Counted from the stretch's first letter, positions 28,774 to 38,074 are shown. The stretch is DNA of 64,000 nt from Halomarinibacterium sp034670265 (GCA_034670265.1 JAXMNU010000001.1:667393-731392); one strand, 5' to 3'. The notes: a model not told the origin generated them from the letters alone. Numbers and translations: made by a program.

Positions 28774-29647
28774 CTAAAGTACATTTTATCATTCGGTCTT
28801 TTCCAAAGAAATCTTTCTTTAATTCAATATTGATAAAGCTTTCGCTTTCGAGTAATTGAATTACCTCCTCACTAAGATACTCATTTATTTCGAAGAATAG
28901 AAAACCCTTAGGATTAAGATAGTTTTTGGCTAACTGAATAATTTTGGAATAAAATAATAATGGGTTGTTGTCTTCAACAAAAAGAGCCGAAGGCGGTTCA
29001 AAATCTAGCACATTTTTTTGCATCCTTTCTTTTTCTGAATTCCGAACATACGGCGGATTAGAAACAATAACATCATACTTTTGAGGTAAGTTTTCAGATT
29101 TTAAAATGTCTTGTTGAATAAAATTAACCGCTACCTTATTATATAAAGCATTTTCTAAAGCTACTTTTAGAGCATCTTCAGAAATATCAATCGCAGAAAC
29201 TTCAGCATTGGGTAAATTATTTGCTAACGAAATAGCAATGCATCCAGAGCCCGTGCCGATGTCAAGCAATTGTAATGGAGGTTTCCTGAACATCCCCCTA
29301 ACCCCCTTCGAAGGGGAAATAGACTCTCTAATTATCCAATCGACCAATTCTTCCGTTTCAGGACGAGGAATGAGTGTTGCAGGTGTTACTTTAAAGTTGA
29401 GGCCATAAAATTCAGTGCTGCCTAGTATATATTGTATGGGCTCATGAGTTTGTAATCTTTTAATAACAGATTTAAATTGCTTCTGAATTGCTTCCGAAAC
29501 TTCATCCTGTTTTTGCAAAACCGTATCTACTTTTGAAAGCTTTAAAAAATTTTCAACCAAAAGAAAAAAGAAAGACTCAACCTCTTCCGATGGGTAAATT
29601 CCATCAAGTTTTTCAGTAAAATGAATTTTCAGCGTTTCAATCGTCAC
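28766..29647 (-). CDS. prmC: peptide chain release factor N5-glutamine methyltransferase
   Basis: PrmC methylates the glutamine of the GGQ motif in RF1/RF2. The 293-residue protein has the N-terminal helical domain, LIPRPETEELV, LLDIGTGSGCIAISLA as SAM site and the catalytic NPPY in ISNPPYVRN. Between the first two motifs it carries about 15 extra residues (108-122) encoded by a palindromic, REP-like sequence; see the repeat feature. The insert lies in a linker and leaves all motifs intact. Confidence 0.93.
   Translation of the reverse strand: MTIETLKIHFTEKLDGIYPSEEVESFFFLLVENFLKLSKVDTVLQKQDEVSEAIQKQFKSVIKRLQTHEPIQYILGSTEFYGLNFKVTPATLIPRPETEELVDWIIRESISPSKGVRGMFRKPPLQLLDIGTGSGCIAISLANNLPNAEVSAIDISEDALKVALENALYNKVAVNFIQQDILKSENLPQKYDVIVSNPPYVRNSEKERMQKNVLDFEPPSALFVEDNNPLLFYSKIIQLAKNYLNPKGFLFFEINEYLSEEVIQLLESESFINIELKKDFFGKDRMIKCTLGE
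29282..29326. repeat. REP-like palindromic element inside prmC
   Basis: CATCCCCCTAACCCCCTTCG / AAGGGGAAA: a C-run, CTAACCCCC, then a TTCGAA centre and G-run, in a gene of low GC content. It adds in frame SPSKGVRGMF, a string that I know as the usual translation of dispersed G-rich repeats in Flavobacteriia. The remaining prmC is intact, so this looks like an inserted repeat that stayed translatable. Confidence 0.6.
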
Positions 29648-29650
29648 AAC

Positions 29651-30136
29651 CTATAAATCTAATAACATATTAACCCCACAAGCAGAATGTCCCGTATCCC
29701 CCATAGCACCATCGAGGTAATAGAATCCATATTTTTTGTATAATTTTTGTGCAGCTTCCATATAAGACATGGTTTCCAAATAACATTGTTCGTAACCAAA
29801 CTCCTTCGCTTTTTTTAAACAAATATCAATCATTTGAGTACCCAAACCTCTTCCCCTAGCTTCATCTAAAAAATACATTTTTTGAAGCTCACACACGTTG
29901 CCTTCGTAATTATCCAATTGGGCAATTCCGCCTCCTCCAATAAGTTTTCCGGCTTCTTCCAAAACATAATACGCCGAACGTGATTTTTGGTAGGTTTCAT
30001 ACATACAGTCTAGTGAAGCATCTGCATACGCAGTACCTACTTTGGGCACATTAAAATCTTCCAAAACACTACGGATTATTTTGGCAACTTGCACATTATC
30101 TTTAGGTTGAATTGGGCGAATTATAGGAGCGTTCAT
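29651..30136 (-). CDS. GNAT-family N-acetyltransferase
   Basis: A 161-residue protein with the GNAT fold: a variable N-terminal strand pair, the ARGRGLGTQMI acetyl-CoA loop at about 103-113 and the YLETM strand after it, then a conserved LYKKYGF segment. Length is normal. It is 3 bp upstream of prmC, which suggests one transcript. Substrate unknown. Confidence 0.9.
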   Translation of the reverse strand: MNAPIIRPIQPKDNVQVAKIIRSVLEDFNVPKVGTAYADASLDCMYETYQKSRSAYYVLEEAGKLIGGGGIAQLDNYEGNVCELQKMYFLDEARGRGLGTQMIDICLKKAKEFGYEQCYLETMSYMEAAQKLYKKYGFYYLDGAMGDTGHSACGVNMLLDL

Positions 30137-30165
30137 ATCTAATTAATTACTCGTATTTTTGAGCT

Positions 30166-31209
30166 GTGAAGATACACGAAAAATATATGATGCGTTGCAT
30201 CGAACTTGCCAAAAATGGGCTGGGAACAACCTATCCCAATCCGTTGGTGGGTAGTGTGATTGTTCATAATAATTCGATTGTTGGCGAAGGCTGGCACCAA
30301 AAGGCTGGAGAACCTCATGCAGAGGTGAATGCCATTGCAAATGTAAAGGATACGTCTCTTCTGAAAGATGCTACCATTTATGTAAATCTTGAGCCGTGCA
30401 GTCATTTTGGAAAAACACCTCCTTGCTCCGATTTAATCATTGAAAAGGGTATAAAAAAAGTAGTGATTGGTTGCAGCGATCCTAATCCTAAAGTTGCTGG
30501 AAAAGGAATTCAAAAATTGAAGGATGCGGGATGCGAAGTGATTGTAAATGTGTGTCAAAAAGAAGCGGAAGCTTTAAATAAACGATTTTTTACTTTTCAG
30601 ATCAAAAAAAGACCATTCATTATACTAAAGTGGGCTCAAACACAGAATGGTTTTATTGCCCCCAAAGAAAAAAAAGAACAAAAACCTGTATGGATTACCA
30701 ATGAGTTTTCGAGACAACTTGCGCATAAAATGCGTGCCGAAGAACAAGCCATTTTGGTAGGCACTAATACTGTTTTAGATGATAATCCAAGTTTGACGAC
30801 GCGAGACTGGAAAGGGAATTCGCCAATACGAATTACACTAGACAGAACATTAAAAATTCCTGAAAATGCTTCCATTTTTGATAGCAACGTAAAAACCATT
30901 GTGCTTACTGAAACTGAGAAAGAAAATGATGAGTTATTACTTTATGAAAGAATTCATTTTTCAGAAAATATTGCAAAACAAATTTGTGATGTGTTATACA
31001 GACATTCCATTCAAAGTGTGATTGTTGAAGGAGGGGCGAAGACACTTCAAACCTTTATTGATGTAAATCTTTGGGACGAAGCGTTTGTTTTTGAAGGGAA
31101 TTCAACATTTACTGAAGGCGTTAAAGCACCTTTATTTGAAGGAAAATTGCTTTCAGAAAAAAAAATAAAAAACGACCAATTGTTACACTATAAAAATACA
31201 AACACTTGA
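30166..31209 (+). CDS. ribD: bifunctional riboflavin biosynthesis deaminase/reductase RibD
   Basis: RibD performs the second and third steps of riboflavin synthesis. The 347-residue protein has the zinc deaminase domain (1-145: HAE at 51-53, Cys78 and Cys87 in PCSHFGKTPPC) and the reductase domain (about 150-345: LVGTNTVLDDNPSLT, VEGG). The GTG at 30166 is taken as start because the following KIHEKYM is the conserved N-terminus. The gene is divergent from the acetyltransferase. Its stop overlaps the next start by 4 bp. Confidence 0.94.
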   Translation: MKIHEKYMMRCIELAKNGLGTTYPNPLVGSVIVHNNSIVGEGWHQKAGEPHAEVNAIANVKDTSLLKDATIYVNLEPCSHFGKTPPCSDLIIEKGIKKVVIGCSDPNPKVAGKGIQKLKDAGCEVIVNVCQKEAEALNKRFFTFQIKKRPFIILKWAQTQNGFIAPKEKKEQKPVWITNEFSRQLAHKMRAEEQAILVGTNTVLDDNPSLTTRDWKGNSPIRITLDRTLKIPENASIFDSNVKTIVLTETEKENDELLLYERIHFSENIAKQICDVLYRHSIQSVIVEGGAKTLQTFIDVNLWDEAFVFEGNSTFTEGVKAPLFEGKLLSEKKIKNDQLLHYKNTNT

Positions 31210-32078
31210 TAGCATTACTGTTAAGTATTCTCGCATCTACTACCATTTTGGTAGTGTTTAAGCTTTTTGAGCGCTTTAAAATTAATAATTTTCAGGCCAT
31301 TGTTATAAATTATATCGTTGCTGGAACTTTTGGTTTTCTACTACAAGGCGACACCGAAAAAATTACTGTACTTTACCAGTTTTCTTGGTTTTATTACGCA
31401 CTTGCCTTGGGAAGTTTCTTTATCTCTATCTTCTTTTTAATGGCATTAACTACGCAGAGAAGTGGACTTTCGGTGGTTTCGGTTGCTACAAAAATGAGTG
31501 TGGTCATTCCTATTATTTTTGGACTATTGTATTATAAAGAAAGTTTAGGCTTTTTAAAAGGATTTGGAATCTTACTCGCTTTGTTTGCAGTTTATCTTGC
31601 ATCTATTAAAAATAGACACGGACTTACCATCCAAAAGAAAAACCTCATTTTTCCCCTATTGGTGTTTTTAGGGAGTGGTATTATAGACACGGGTATTAAA
31701 TTTTTGGAAGAAAGTTTTGTTGCCCCAGAAGATGTTGCCATTTTTTCATCTACCCTATTTTATGCAGCAGGTTCTATTGGAGTGATTGCACTTCTAATTC
31801 AAAAGTTAAGGGGTTCTTTAAAGTTTGAGTTAAAAAGTATTGTAGGCGGAATTGCATTAGGAATTCCTAACTTTTTTAGTCTCTATTTTTTGGTAGGTGC
31901 GCTACGAAGTGACATTATGGAAAGCTCCGGAATATTTACAGTTAATAATATTGGGATTGTTACTTTTTCAACCCTTTTGGCAATAGTATTATTTAAAGAG
32001 AAACTCATTCCTAAAAATTGGTTGGGAATCATATTAGCCATAGTTAGTATTGGCCTAATTGCACTATCAAAAATATGA
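31206..32078 (+). CDS. EamA/DMT-family transporter
   Basis: A 290-residue inner-membrane protein of about ten hydrophobic helices arranged as two similar halves, as in drug/metabolite (EamA) exporters. The start TTG at 31206 overlaps the ribD stop (TTGA), and the first membrane helix begins directly after. Located between ribD and a YigZ gene, whose start overlaps its stop by 4 bp. Substrate unknown; a link to riboflavin is only suggested by position. Confidence 0.85.
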   Translation: MIALLLSILASTTILVVFKLFERFKINNFQAIVINYIVAGTFGFLLQGDTEKITVLYQFSWFYYALALGSFFISIFFLMALTTQRSGLSVVSVATKMSVVIPIIFGLLYYKESLGFLKGFGILLALFAVYLASIKNRHGLTIQKKNLIFPLLVFLGSGIIDTGIKFLEESFVAPEDVAIFSSTLFYAAGSIGVIALLIQKLRGSLKFELKSIVGGIALGIPNFFSLYFLVGALRSDIMESSGIFTVNNIGIVTFSTLLAIVLFKEKLIPKNWLGIILAIVSIGLIALSKI

Positions 32079-32689
32079 TGGATAAAGACACTTACAAAAC
32101 TATAAAAAAACCCTCTTCAGAAGTTCTTTTTAAAGATAGAGGGAGTAAGTTTTTTGGGTATGCCTTTCCAGTTTCAACAGAAGAAGATGTTAAAGAACAC
32201 ATCGACACTTTAAAGAAACAGTACCACACGGCACGCCATTGGTGCTATGCTTGGCAATTAGGAAAAAATTACGAGCACTATCGTGCCAATGATGATGGCG
32301 AGCCTTCTAACAGTGCAGGAATGCCCATTTATGGACAATTACAATCTTTTGATGTGACAAATACACTAGTGGTGGTTGTACGCTATTTTGGAGGTACAAA
32401 ATTAGGTGTGGGCGGATTGATTCAAGCGTATAAAACAGCTGCTCAAATGGCGTTGGAAGCTTCAAAAATTGTGGAGCATACAATTGATGATGTTTTTCAG
32501 ATACAATTTGAATATCCCGAAATGAATACTGTAATGCGCATTATTAAGGAGGAAGACCTAACTATAGTCAATCAAAAATTGGAGTTGAATTGTGAGATTC
32601 AAATTGCAGTAAGAAAAAAAGATTCAGAAAAAATATTTGAACTTTTTGAAAACACCTATAAGGTTTCCATTAAAAAAATGGAAGGTTAA
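32075..32689 (+). CDS. YigZ/IMPACT-family protein
   Basis: A 204-residue protein with the Impact N-terminal domain: SKFFGYAFPV, ARHWCYAW, the DDGEPSNSAGMPI signature and VVRYFGGTKLGVGGLI motif. The C-terminal part is a small DUF1949-like domain. The family binds nucleic acid and is related to IMPACT, a translation regulator in eukaryotes; in bacteria the role is not settled. The ATG overlaps the transporter stop (ATGA). It ends convergent to the thioesterase gene, whose stop overlaps this one by 4 bp. Confidence 0.92.
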   Translation: MMDKDTYKTIKKPSSEVLFKDRGSKFFGYAFPVSTEEDVKEHIDTLKKQYHTARHWCYAWQLGKNYEHYRANDDGEPSNSAGMPIYGQLQSFDVTNTLVVVVRYFGGTKLGVGGLIQAYKTAAQMALEASKIVEHTIDDVFQIQFEYPEMNTVMRIIKEEDLTIVNQKLELNCEIQIAVRKKDSEKIFELFENTYKVSIKKMEG

Positions 32690-33084
32690 TTTTCTAATTT
32701 TTCAATTAAATAATCGGGGGCTCTTCTAATTTTTTGAGTTGCAGTATCAATAAAAACCAAGGTCGTATTCGCTGTGACAAGCAACTCATTTTTTTCATTA
32801 AAAATCTCATAATAAAATTCAATCTTGGCTGTAGGAATATTCTGTAATTCAGTAATTACAGTTATAACATCATCATAACGTGCTGGAAGTCTATAATTTA
32901 TTTCCAGTTTTGTCACCGGAAGCTGAATATTATTTTCCTCCATCCATTTGTAAGAAAATCCCAACTCCCGTAACCATTCGGTCCTTCCTTGTTCGAGATA
33001 TTGAGCATAGTTTCCATAGTACACAACCCCCATTTGGTCGGTCTCTCCATAACGCACTCTCATTTTTGTAATCGTTTTTCTCAT
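32686..33084 (-). CDS. hotdog-fold acyl-CoA thioesterase (YbgC/4HBT type)
   Basis: A 132-residue thioesterase of the 4-hydroxybenzoyl-CoA/YbgC group. The sequence has RVRYGETDQMGVVYYGNY with the catalytic aspartate, followed by LEQGRTEWLRELG, the family's signature helix. The frame is open further upstream (to 33258), but the added stretch is unlike the family and the ATG at 33084 lies exactly at the conserved N-terminus. It is divergent from dnaA. Substrate chain length unknown. Confidence 0.9.
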   Translation of the reverse strand: MRKTITKMRVRYGETDQMGVVYYGNYAQYLEQGRTEWLRELGFSYKWMEENNIQLPVTKLEINYRLPARYDDVITVITELQNIPTAKIEFYYEIFNEKNELLVTANTTLVFIDTATQKIRRAPDYLIEKLEN

Positions 33085-33294
33085 ATTTTCTTCCTTAAAA
33101 AGGAACTTTTTTTGTAGCTTTATCGAAGATGTAGTATGGGGAAAAAAAATTAGAAATTCAATACCCTTTCTATTTTTTTTTTCACTTTTTTGTTCACATA
33201 TTTGCAGTGTTAAGAAAATGTTAGAGGATATTCTTTTTCTCTCGGTTCTTAATCGCAATTTTAACTAACTAAACTTCAAAATAGAAGCCCAATT

Positions 33295-34722
33295 ATGAGT
33301 AAAACTGCTGAAACAGTTTGGAGCAATTGTTTGTCCTTTATTGAAGATAATATATCGACACAAGCTTACAAAACATGGTTTGAACCCATTAAAGCAGTAA
33401 AACTCAACGACAATGCCTTAAGTATTCAGGTTCCTAGTAAGTTTTTTTATGAGTGGCTGGAAGAGCATTATGTAAAACTGTTAAAAGTAGCGCTTACTAA
33501 AGAATTAGGCGCAAAAGCCAAGCTGGTGTATATCATTAAAATGGAAAACACCTATGGCAACAAACAACCTTTTACCGAAAAAATACCGAGTTCCAATCGT
33601 AGCCAAATGAAGGATCAAGAGGTGGATGTTCCGTTAAAGAACAAAAGCCCTGAGCTTAAAAACCCATTTGTAATACCTGGAATTAGAAATGTAAAAATAG
33701 AATCACAGTTAAATCCTAACTATAGTTTCGACAACTTTCTTGAAGGTGAATCTAACCGTTTGGCGCGTTCTGCAGGGTATGCCGTAGCGAATAAGCCCGG
33801 TGGAACCTCTTTCAACCCTTTGTTGATTTTTGGGGGTGTTGGATTAGGAAAAACGCATTTGGCACACGCTATTGGTGTTGAAATAAAAGAAAAATACCCA
33901 GAGAAGACTGTTTTATATATTTCTGCTGAAAAGTTTACACAACAATATATTGAGTCGGTTAAAAAGAATAACCGAAACGATTTCATTCATTTTTACCAAA
34001 TAATGGATGTTCTAATTGTAGATGATATTCAATTACTATCTGGTAAAGCCGGGACGCAAGATGTGTTCTTCCATATTTTTAATCATTTACACCAAAACGG
34101 AAAGCAAGTCATTTTAACCAGTGACAAAGCTCCCGTAGATATGATTGACATAGAGCAGCGCCTCTTATCACGATTTAAGTGGGGATTATCTGCAGAGTTA
34201 AATCATCCTGATTACGATACTCGTGTTGCTATTATTAAAAACAAGCTATACAGAGACGGCGTAGAAATGCCTGAGGATATTGTAGAGTTTTTGGCTAACA
34301 ACATTAAAACCAACATTCGTGAATTGGAAGGTGCTATCATTTCATTAATCGCACATTCTTCGTTTAACAAAAGAGAAATCACAATCGATTTAGCGAAAAA
34401 GATTGTTGACAATTACGTAAAATACACTAAGCGTGAAGTGTCTATCGATTATATTCAAAAAATAGTGAGTGATTATTTCCAAATGGATGTAGATACGCTT
34501 CAGTCCAAAACGAGAAAACGTCATATCGTTCAGGCAAGGCAACTGGCCATGTTCTTTGCGAAAAAATTCACGAAAGCTTCTTTAGCCTCTATTGGTTCAC
34601 AAATTGGCCAACGAGATCACGCAACTGTATTACACGCTTGCAAAACAGTGGATAACCTTTCTAGTACCGATAAGCAATTCAAAAAATATGTTGACGACCT
34701 CAACAAAAAATTAACGTTATAA
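33295..34722 (+). CDS. dnaA: chromosomal replication initiator protein DnaA
   Basis: DnaA melts oriC and loads the helicase. The 475-residue protein has domain I (1-85), a variable linker (85-140), the AAA+ domain with Walker A GGVGLGKT at 180-187 and VDDIQLLSGK, and the C-terminal DNA-binding domain with the GQRDHATVLHACKT signature. Length is normal. No clear run of DnaA boxes was seen in the 210-bp upstream region or after the gene, so oriC cannot be placed here. A -7-like sequence CATATTTG lies about 80 bp upstream. Confidence 0.97.
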   Translation: MSKTAETVWSNCLSFIEDNISTQAYKTWFEPIKAVKLNDNALSIQVPSKFFYEWLEEHYVKLLKVALTKELGAKAKLVYIIKMENTYGNKQPFTEKIPSSNRSQMKDQEVDVPLKNKSPELKNPFVIPGIRNVKIESQLNPNYSFDNFLEGESNRLARSAGYAVANKPGGTSFNPLLIFGGVGLGKTHLAHAIGVEIKEKYPEKTVLYISAEKFTQQYIESVKKNNRNDFIHFYQIMDVLIVDDIQLLSGKAGTQDVFFHIFNHLHQNGKQVILTSDKAPVDMIDIEQRLLSRFKWGLSAELNHPDYDTRVAIIKNKLYRDGVEMPEDIVEFLANNIKTNIRELEGAIISLIAHSSFNKREITIDLAKKIVDNYVKYTKREVSIDYIQKIVSDYFQMDVDTLQSKTRKRHIVQARQLAMFFAKKFTKASLASIGSQIGQRDHATVLHACKTVDNLSSTDKQFKKYVDDLNKKLTL

Positions 34723-34725
34723 TCT

Positions 34726-34744
34726 ATCCCGCAATTAGCGGGAT
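34726..34744 (+). terminator. terminator of dnaA
   Basis: Perfect 7-bp inverted repeat ATCCCGC / GCGGGAT with a 5-nt loop, followed by a T-run, 4 bp after the dnaA stop. Confidence 0.8.
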
Positions 34745-34760
34745 TTTTTATTTTAAGACC

Positions 34761-35213
34761 ATGAAAACGAAAATTTTAATGGTTTGTTTAGGCAACATTT
34801 GTCGATCACCATTAGCTGAAGGCATTTTAAAATCGAAAGTTAACTCTTCGAAAGTATTGGTAGAATCTGCCGGAACTGGTGGTTGGCACGTGGGAGAATT
34901 ACCCGATAGCCGAAGCATTGAAGTTGCCAAAAAACACGGATTGGACATCACTGACCAACGCGGAAGAAAATTCTCTCCTTATGATTTTGAGTTATACGAT
35001 CTTATCTATGTGATGGATAATTCAAATTATCGAGATGTCACTAAAATGGCTAAAAATGATTCTGAGCGGCAAAAAGTAAAATTAATTCTCAACGAAATTT
35101 TTCCTGGTGAAAATGTGGATGTCCCCGACCCATACTACGGTGGTGATCAAGGATTTGAAAATGTCTATCAAATGCTTGACGAAGCTTGTGAAAAAATTGC
35201 TTCAAAACTCTAA
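34761..35213 (+). CDS. low-molecular-weight protein-tyrosine phosphatase
   Basis: A 150-residue LMW-PTP. The phosphate loop CLGNICRS begins at Cys9 with the catalytic Arg15 (CX5R), and the general-acid aspartate is in VPDPYYGG near residue 118. The family acts on protein tyrosines or small phosphate esters. It lies between the dnaA terminator and the sugar dehydrogenase gene. No tyrosine kinase partner is near. Confidence 0.94.
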   Translation: MKTKILMVCLGNICRSPLAEGILKSKVNSSKVLVESAGTGGWHVGELPDSRSIEVAKKHGLDITDQRGRKFSPYDFELYDLIYVMDNSNYRDVTKMAKNDSERQKVKLILNEIFPGENVDVPDPYYGGDQGFENVYQMLDEACEKIASKL

Positions 35214-35260
35214 TTTGTTTATTAAAGGTATTTTAGTACATTTAAGAAAAAATGATTCCT

Positions 35261-36646
35261 ATGAAAAATTATTTACTATTCGTATTCTTTATTGCTTTTG
35301 GAGTAACCATTCAAGCACAAGAGGTTAACCTTGATTTGTTTGCTTCTGGCTTTAGTAGCTCACTAGATCTTCAACACGCTGGAGATGAGCGTCTTTTTGT
35401 AGTAGAACAAGGTGGCGTAATTAAAATTTTAAATCCAGATGGAACGACGAATGTAACCCCATTTTTAGATATTTCTTCAATCGTTAATTCAGGTGGAGAG
35501 CGCGGTCTTTTAGGATTGGCCTTTCATCCAGATTATCAAAATAATGGATATTTCTTTGTACACTATTCAGATAGCTCTGGAGACACCCAGATCTCAAGAT
35601 TCTCTGTAGATAGTGGAAACCCAGATATAGCTGATTCTGGCTCTGAATTACCAATAATAAATGTTTCTCAACCTCAATCCAATCATAATGGGGGAAGTAT
35701 CGCTTTTGGACCAGACGGTTATTTATACATCGCCTTAGGTGACGGAGGAGGCGGAAATGATGTTGACAACAACGCACAAAACACCTTACTTCTATTAGGT
35801 AAAATGCTGCGAATTGACATAGACAATCCCAGTGGCGGAAATGAATATGGCATACCTGCAGACAATCCCTTTGTGGGGAATCCAGATGTTTTGGATGAAA
35901 TTTGGGCCATAGGATTAAGAAACCCATTCAGATTTTCTATCGATTTTCCGGATAATAGAATTTGGATTGGAGATGTGGGTCAAAATGCCCGAGAAGAAGT
36001 GAATAGTGAAAGTTTAGATGATGGAGGATTAAATTACGGATGGCGCTGCTACGAAGGAAATATAAACACCCCAGGTGTTCCCACAGGAGATTGCCTACCT
36101 GCTAGCGAATACACTTTTCCAGTGTACGATTATAATTGGAATGGCGGTGGATCGGTTGTAGGTGGTCGAGTGTATAGAGGATCTATTTATACCGATCTTA
36201 TGGGTATTTATATTTTTGGAGATATTGATGGCATGTTAGGCACACTGGATGCATCCTACAATTTCATAAATCAATCTAGTGGAAATCCTTCTGGGACTTG
36301 GGTTGCTTTTGGTGCAGATGTGGCTGGAGAAATGTATGCCGTAAGTTTAAGCGGAAATATTTATAAAATTTCAGGCGGAACAATTGCATCAACAGATGAC
36401 TTTACTAACAATTCATTTAAACTATATCCCAACCCTTCAAATGAAGTCATTACTATTCAATCTGAAACAGAATTAATCAACAGCATTCAAATATTTGATT
36501 TGAATGGGCGTTTGATTATTTCAGAAAACAAAACATCAAAGCAATCTCAAACCATTGATGTTTCAAAATTTTCAAAAGGTATTTACCTAGTGGAAGTTAT
36601 TTCAGAAAAAGGGGCTACTACTTTAAAAAAATTGATGATAAAATAA
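35261..36646 (+). CDS. PQQ-dependent sugar dehydrogenase-like secreted protein with type IX sorting domain
   Basis: A 461-residue secreted six-bladed propeller of the soluble glucose dehydrogenase (GSDH) family. Marks: signal peptide (1-17, ending AQ), LFVVEQGG, GERGLLGLAFHPDY, the NHNGGSIAFGPDGYLYIALGDGGG stretch split over the PQQ/calcium site, then WIGDVGQNAREEVN. A Por sorting domain (LYPNPSNEVITI ... LMIK) is attached. The first ATG of the frame is at 35252, but the ATG at 35261 starts the signal peptide directly. Sugar specificity is unknown. Confidence 0.88.
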   Translation: MKNYLLFVFFIAFGVTIQAQEVNLDLFASGFSSSLDLQHAGDERLFVVEQGGVIKILNPDGTTNVTPFLDISSIVNSGGERGLLGLAFHPDYQNNGYFFVHYSDSSGDTQISRFSVDSGNPDIADSGSELPIINVSQPQSNHNGGSIAFGPDGYLYIALGDGGGGNDVDNNAQNTLLLLGKMLRIDIDNPSGGNEYGIPADNPFVGNPDVLDEIWAIGLRNPFRFSIDFPDNRIWIGDVGQNAREEVNSESLDDGGLNYGWRCYEGNINTPGVPTGDCLPASEYTFPVYDYNWNGGGSVVGGRVYRGSIYTDLMGIYIFGDIDGMLGTLDASYNFINQSSGNPSGTWVAFGADVAGEMYAVSLSGNIYKISGGTIASTDDFTNNSFKLYPNPSNEVITIQSETELINSIQIFDLNGRLIISENKTSKQSQTIDVSKFSKGIYLVEVISEKGATTLKKLMIK

Positions 36647-36653
36647 TTCAGTT

Positions 36654-37367
36654 GTGACGCCCCAACTTGGTAATATTTATTTAATTCCTTGCCCTTTGGG
36701 CGAAACTCCTCCTTTGGAAGTCTTGCCTCTTTCTGTTAAGAAAGCAGTTGAGCTCATTGATTATTATATTGTTGAAAACGAAAAAGCAGCTAGAAGATTT
36801 ATAAAAAGTATTGTTCCTAAAAAATCTCAACCAGATTTACATATCGATACTATTAATAAATTTACCGATGAAAATGAAATCCCTAATATGCTTAAGCCCT
36901 GTTATGAGGGTCACCATATTGGTGTAATAAGCGACGCAGGTTGTCCTGGAATTGCAGATCCTGGTGCTACCATTGTAGCACAAGCACATATCAAAGGGAT
37001 TAAAGTTATCCCCTTGGTAGGACCTTCCTCTATTTTAATGGCGATGATGGCAAGCGGATTTAATGGTCAAAATTTTGCCTTTAACGGCTATTTACCCATT
37101 GATAAACAAGAACGTAAAAAAGAAATAAAAAGACTCGAAAAGCTTTCGGAAGAACAAAATCAATCGCAATTATTTATTGAAACGCCTTATAGAAACAATC
37201 AGCTATTAGAAAGCTTAGTAATTGCTTTACATCCACAAACACAAATCTGCGTGGCTTGCGATATTACACTACCTTCAGAATATATAGTCACACAGACTGC
37301 CGATTCTTGGAAAAAAACAAGGGTGGACCTTCATAAAAGACCCACCCTTTTTATTATCCAGAAGTAA
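36654..37367 (+). CDS. RsmI-like SAM-dependent methyltransferase (tetrapyrrole-methylase fold)
   Basis: A 237-residue protein of the tetrapyrrole methylase fold, close to the 16S rRNA C1402 2'-O-methyltransferase RsmI but shorter. It has IYLIPCPLG, the SDAGCPGIADPG loop typical of RsmI, and PLVGPSSILMAMMASG. The start is GTG at 36654, 7 bp after the preceding stop. Bacteroidota usually have this gene besides a canonical rsmI, so the target nucleotide cannot be taken for granted. Confidence 0.85.
   Translation: MTPQLGNIYLIPCPLGETPPLEVLPLSVKKAVELIDYYIVENEKAARRFIKSIVPKKSQPDLHIDTINKFTDENEIPNMLKPCYEGHHIGVISDAGCPGIADPGATIVAQAHIKGIKVIPLVGPSSILMAMMASGFNGQNFAFNGYLPIDKQERKKEIKRLEKLSEEQNQSQLFIETPYRNNQLLESLVIALHPQTQICVACDITLPSEYIVTQTADSWKKTRVDLHKRPTLFIIQK
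37321..37347 (+). terminator. hairpin inside the 3' end of the RsmI-like gene
   Basis: GGGTGG / CCACCC arms with extra AC/GA pairs and a T-run directly after; it lies before the stop codon at 37365-37367 and also serves the convergent transglycosylase gene. Same arrangement as at miaA. Confidence 0.6.
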
Positions 37368-37373
37368 GTTGCC

Positions 37374-38018
37374 TTACATCACTTTTACTTTTTTCTTCGG
37401 AATGATAAAGTTGGTATTATATCCCGAGAATTTTCTTAAATAATGACGAATAGAAGTTCCAAAACCATCGCTAAAATCTTCCATTCCTCCACTACGTAAA
37501 TACTTTTTCACGTTGCCTGGTCCCGCTAAGTGTGCAGCTGCAAGAATACCAGATTCTGTGATTTTTACTCCCCCAATATTTCTTCCAACATAACGCTTAA
37601 TATCACGGCGTAAAATCCATTTGTTTCTTGCTAAGTTTGCATCAAACGCCTCTTCTTGTAAGCGTGTATCATTCAAGAAAATATCAGAATCTTTAATCCC
37701 TATCATATCCAAGGTACCTTTTCCAAACTGGTATTTTCCCATATACCCAAAGGTATTTACAATACTATAGTCCCCACGAGATTCTTTAAAAGCTATGGCT
37801 TCTTTAAAACCCACATAGGTTTTTCCCAAAAAAAGTTTGTACTGAGGTGCTGTATGTAATATAACAACCTCATCTTCATTTGGAACATTATAGCACAACA
37901 CTTCATCCTCTTCAATAAGGTAATTAGAAAAGTCTGCTTCCTTAAATGATGTGAAAGCAATTGTACTTAGCGTAACAATAAAACTTATAAAAACTATTCT
38001 TATTAATTTTTGTTTCAT
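37374..38018 (-). CDS. secreted lytic transglycosylase-like protein
   Basis: A 214-residue protein with an N-terminal signal or anchor (KLIRIVFISFIVTLSTIAF) and a lysozyme-like fold: the presumed catalytic glutamate lies in FKESRGDYSIVN, followed by GYMGKYQFGKGTL, and later GILAAAHLAGPGNVKKYL. These are marks of SLT/peptidoglycan transglycosylases. The frame could begin at 38069, but a -7 box TACTTTTG (38074-38067, minus strand) overlaps that ATG, so the ATG at 38018 is taken. The actual cleavage activity is an inference. Confidence 0.72.
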   Translation of the reverse strand: MKQKLIRIVFISFIVTLSTIAFTSFKEADFSNYLIEEDEVLCYNVPNEDEVVILHTAPQYKLFLGKTYVGFKEAIAFKESRGDYSIVNTFGYMGKYQFGKGTLDMIGIKDSDIFLNDTRLQEEAFDANLARNKWILRRDIKRYVGRNIGGVKITESGILAAAHLAGPGNVKKYLRSGGMEDFSDGFGTSIRHYLRKFSGYNTNFIIPKKKVKVM

Positions 38019-38066
38019 TTTATTTGATTTTGAGTAAGAAAATTCTTCCACTTCAATTTCAGCGTG

Positions 38067-38074
38067 CAAAAGTA
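38067..38074 (-). promoter_or_regulatory. -7 box of the transglycosylase gene
   Basis: TACTTTTG on the minus strand, an exact TAnnTTTG match about 50 bp before the chosen start. No good -33 element lies at 19 bp, so the promoter is inferred from the -7 box alone. Confidence 0.45.

Noticed and set aside
30139..30405. Minus-strand ORF across the start of ribD
   Set aside because: Shadow of the strongly conserved RibD deaminase domain.
33085..33294. oriC beside dnaA
   Set aside because: No cluster of TTATNCACA-type boxes or an AT-rich unwinding array could be recognised.
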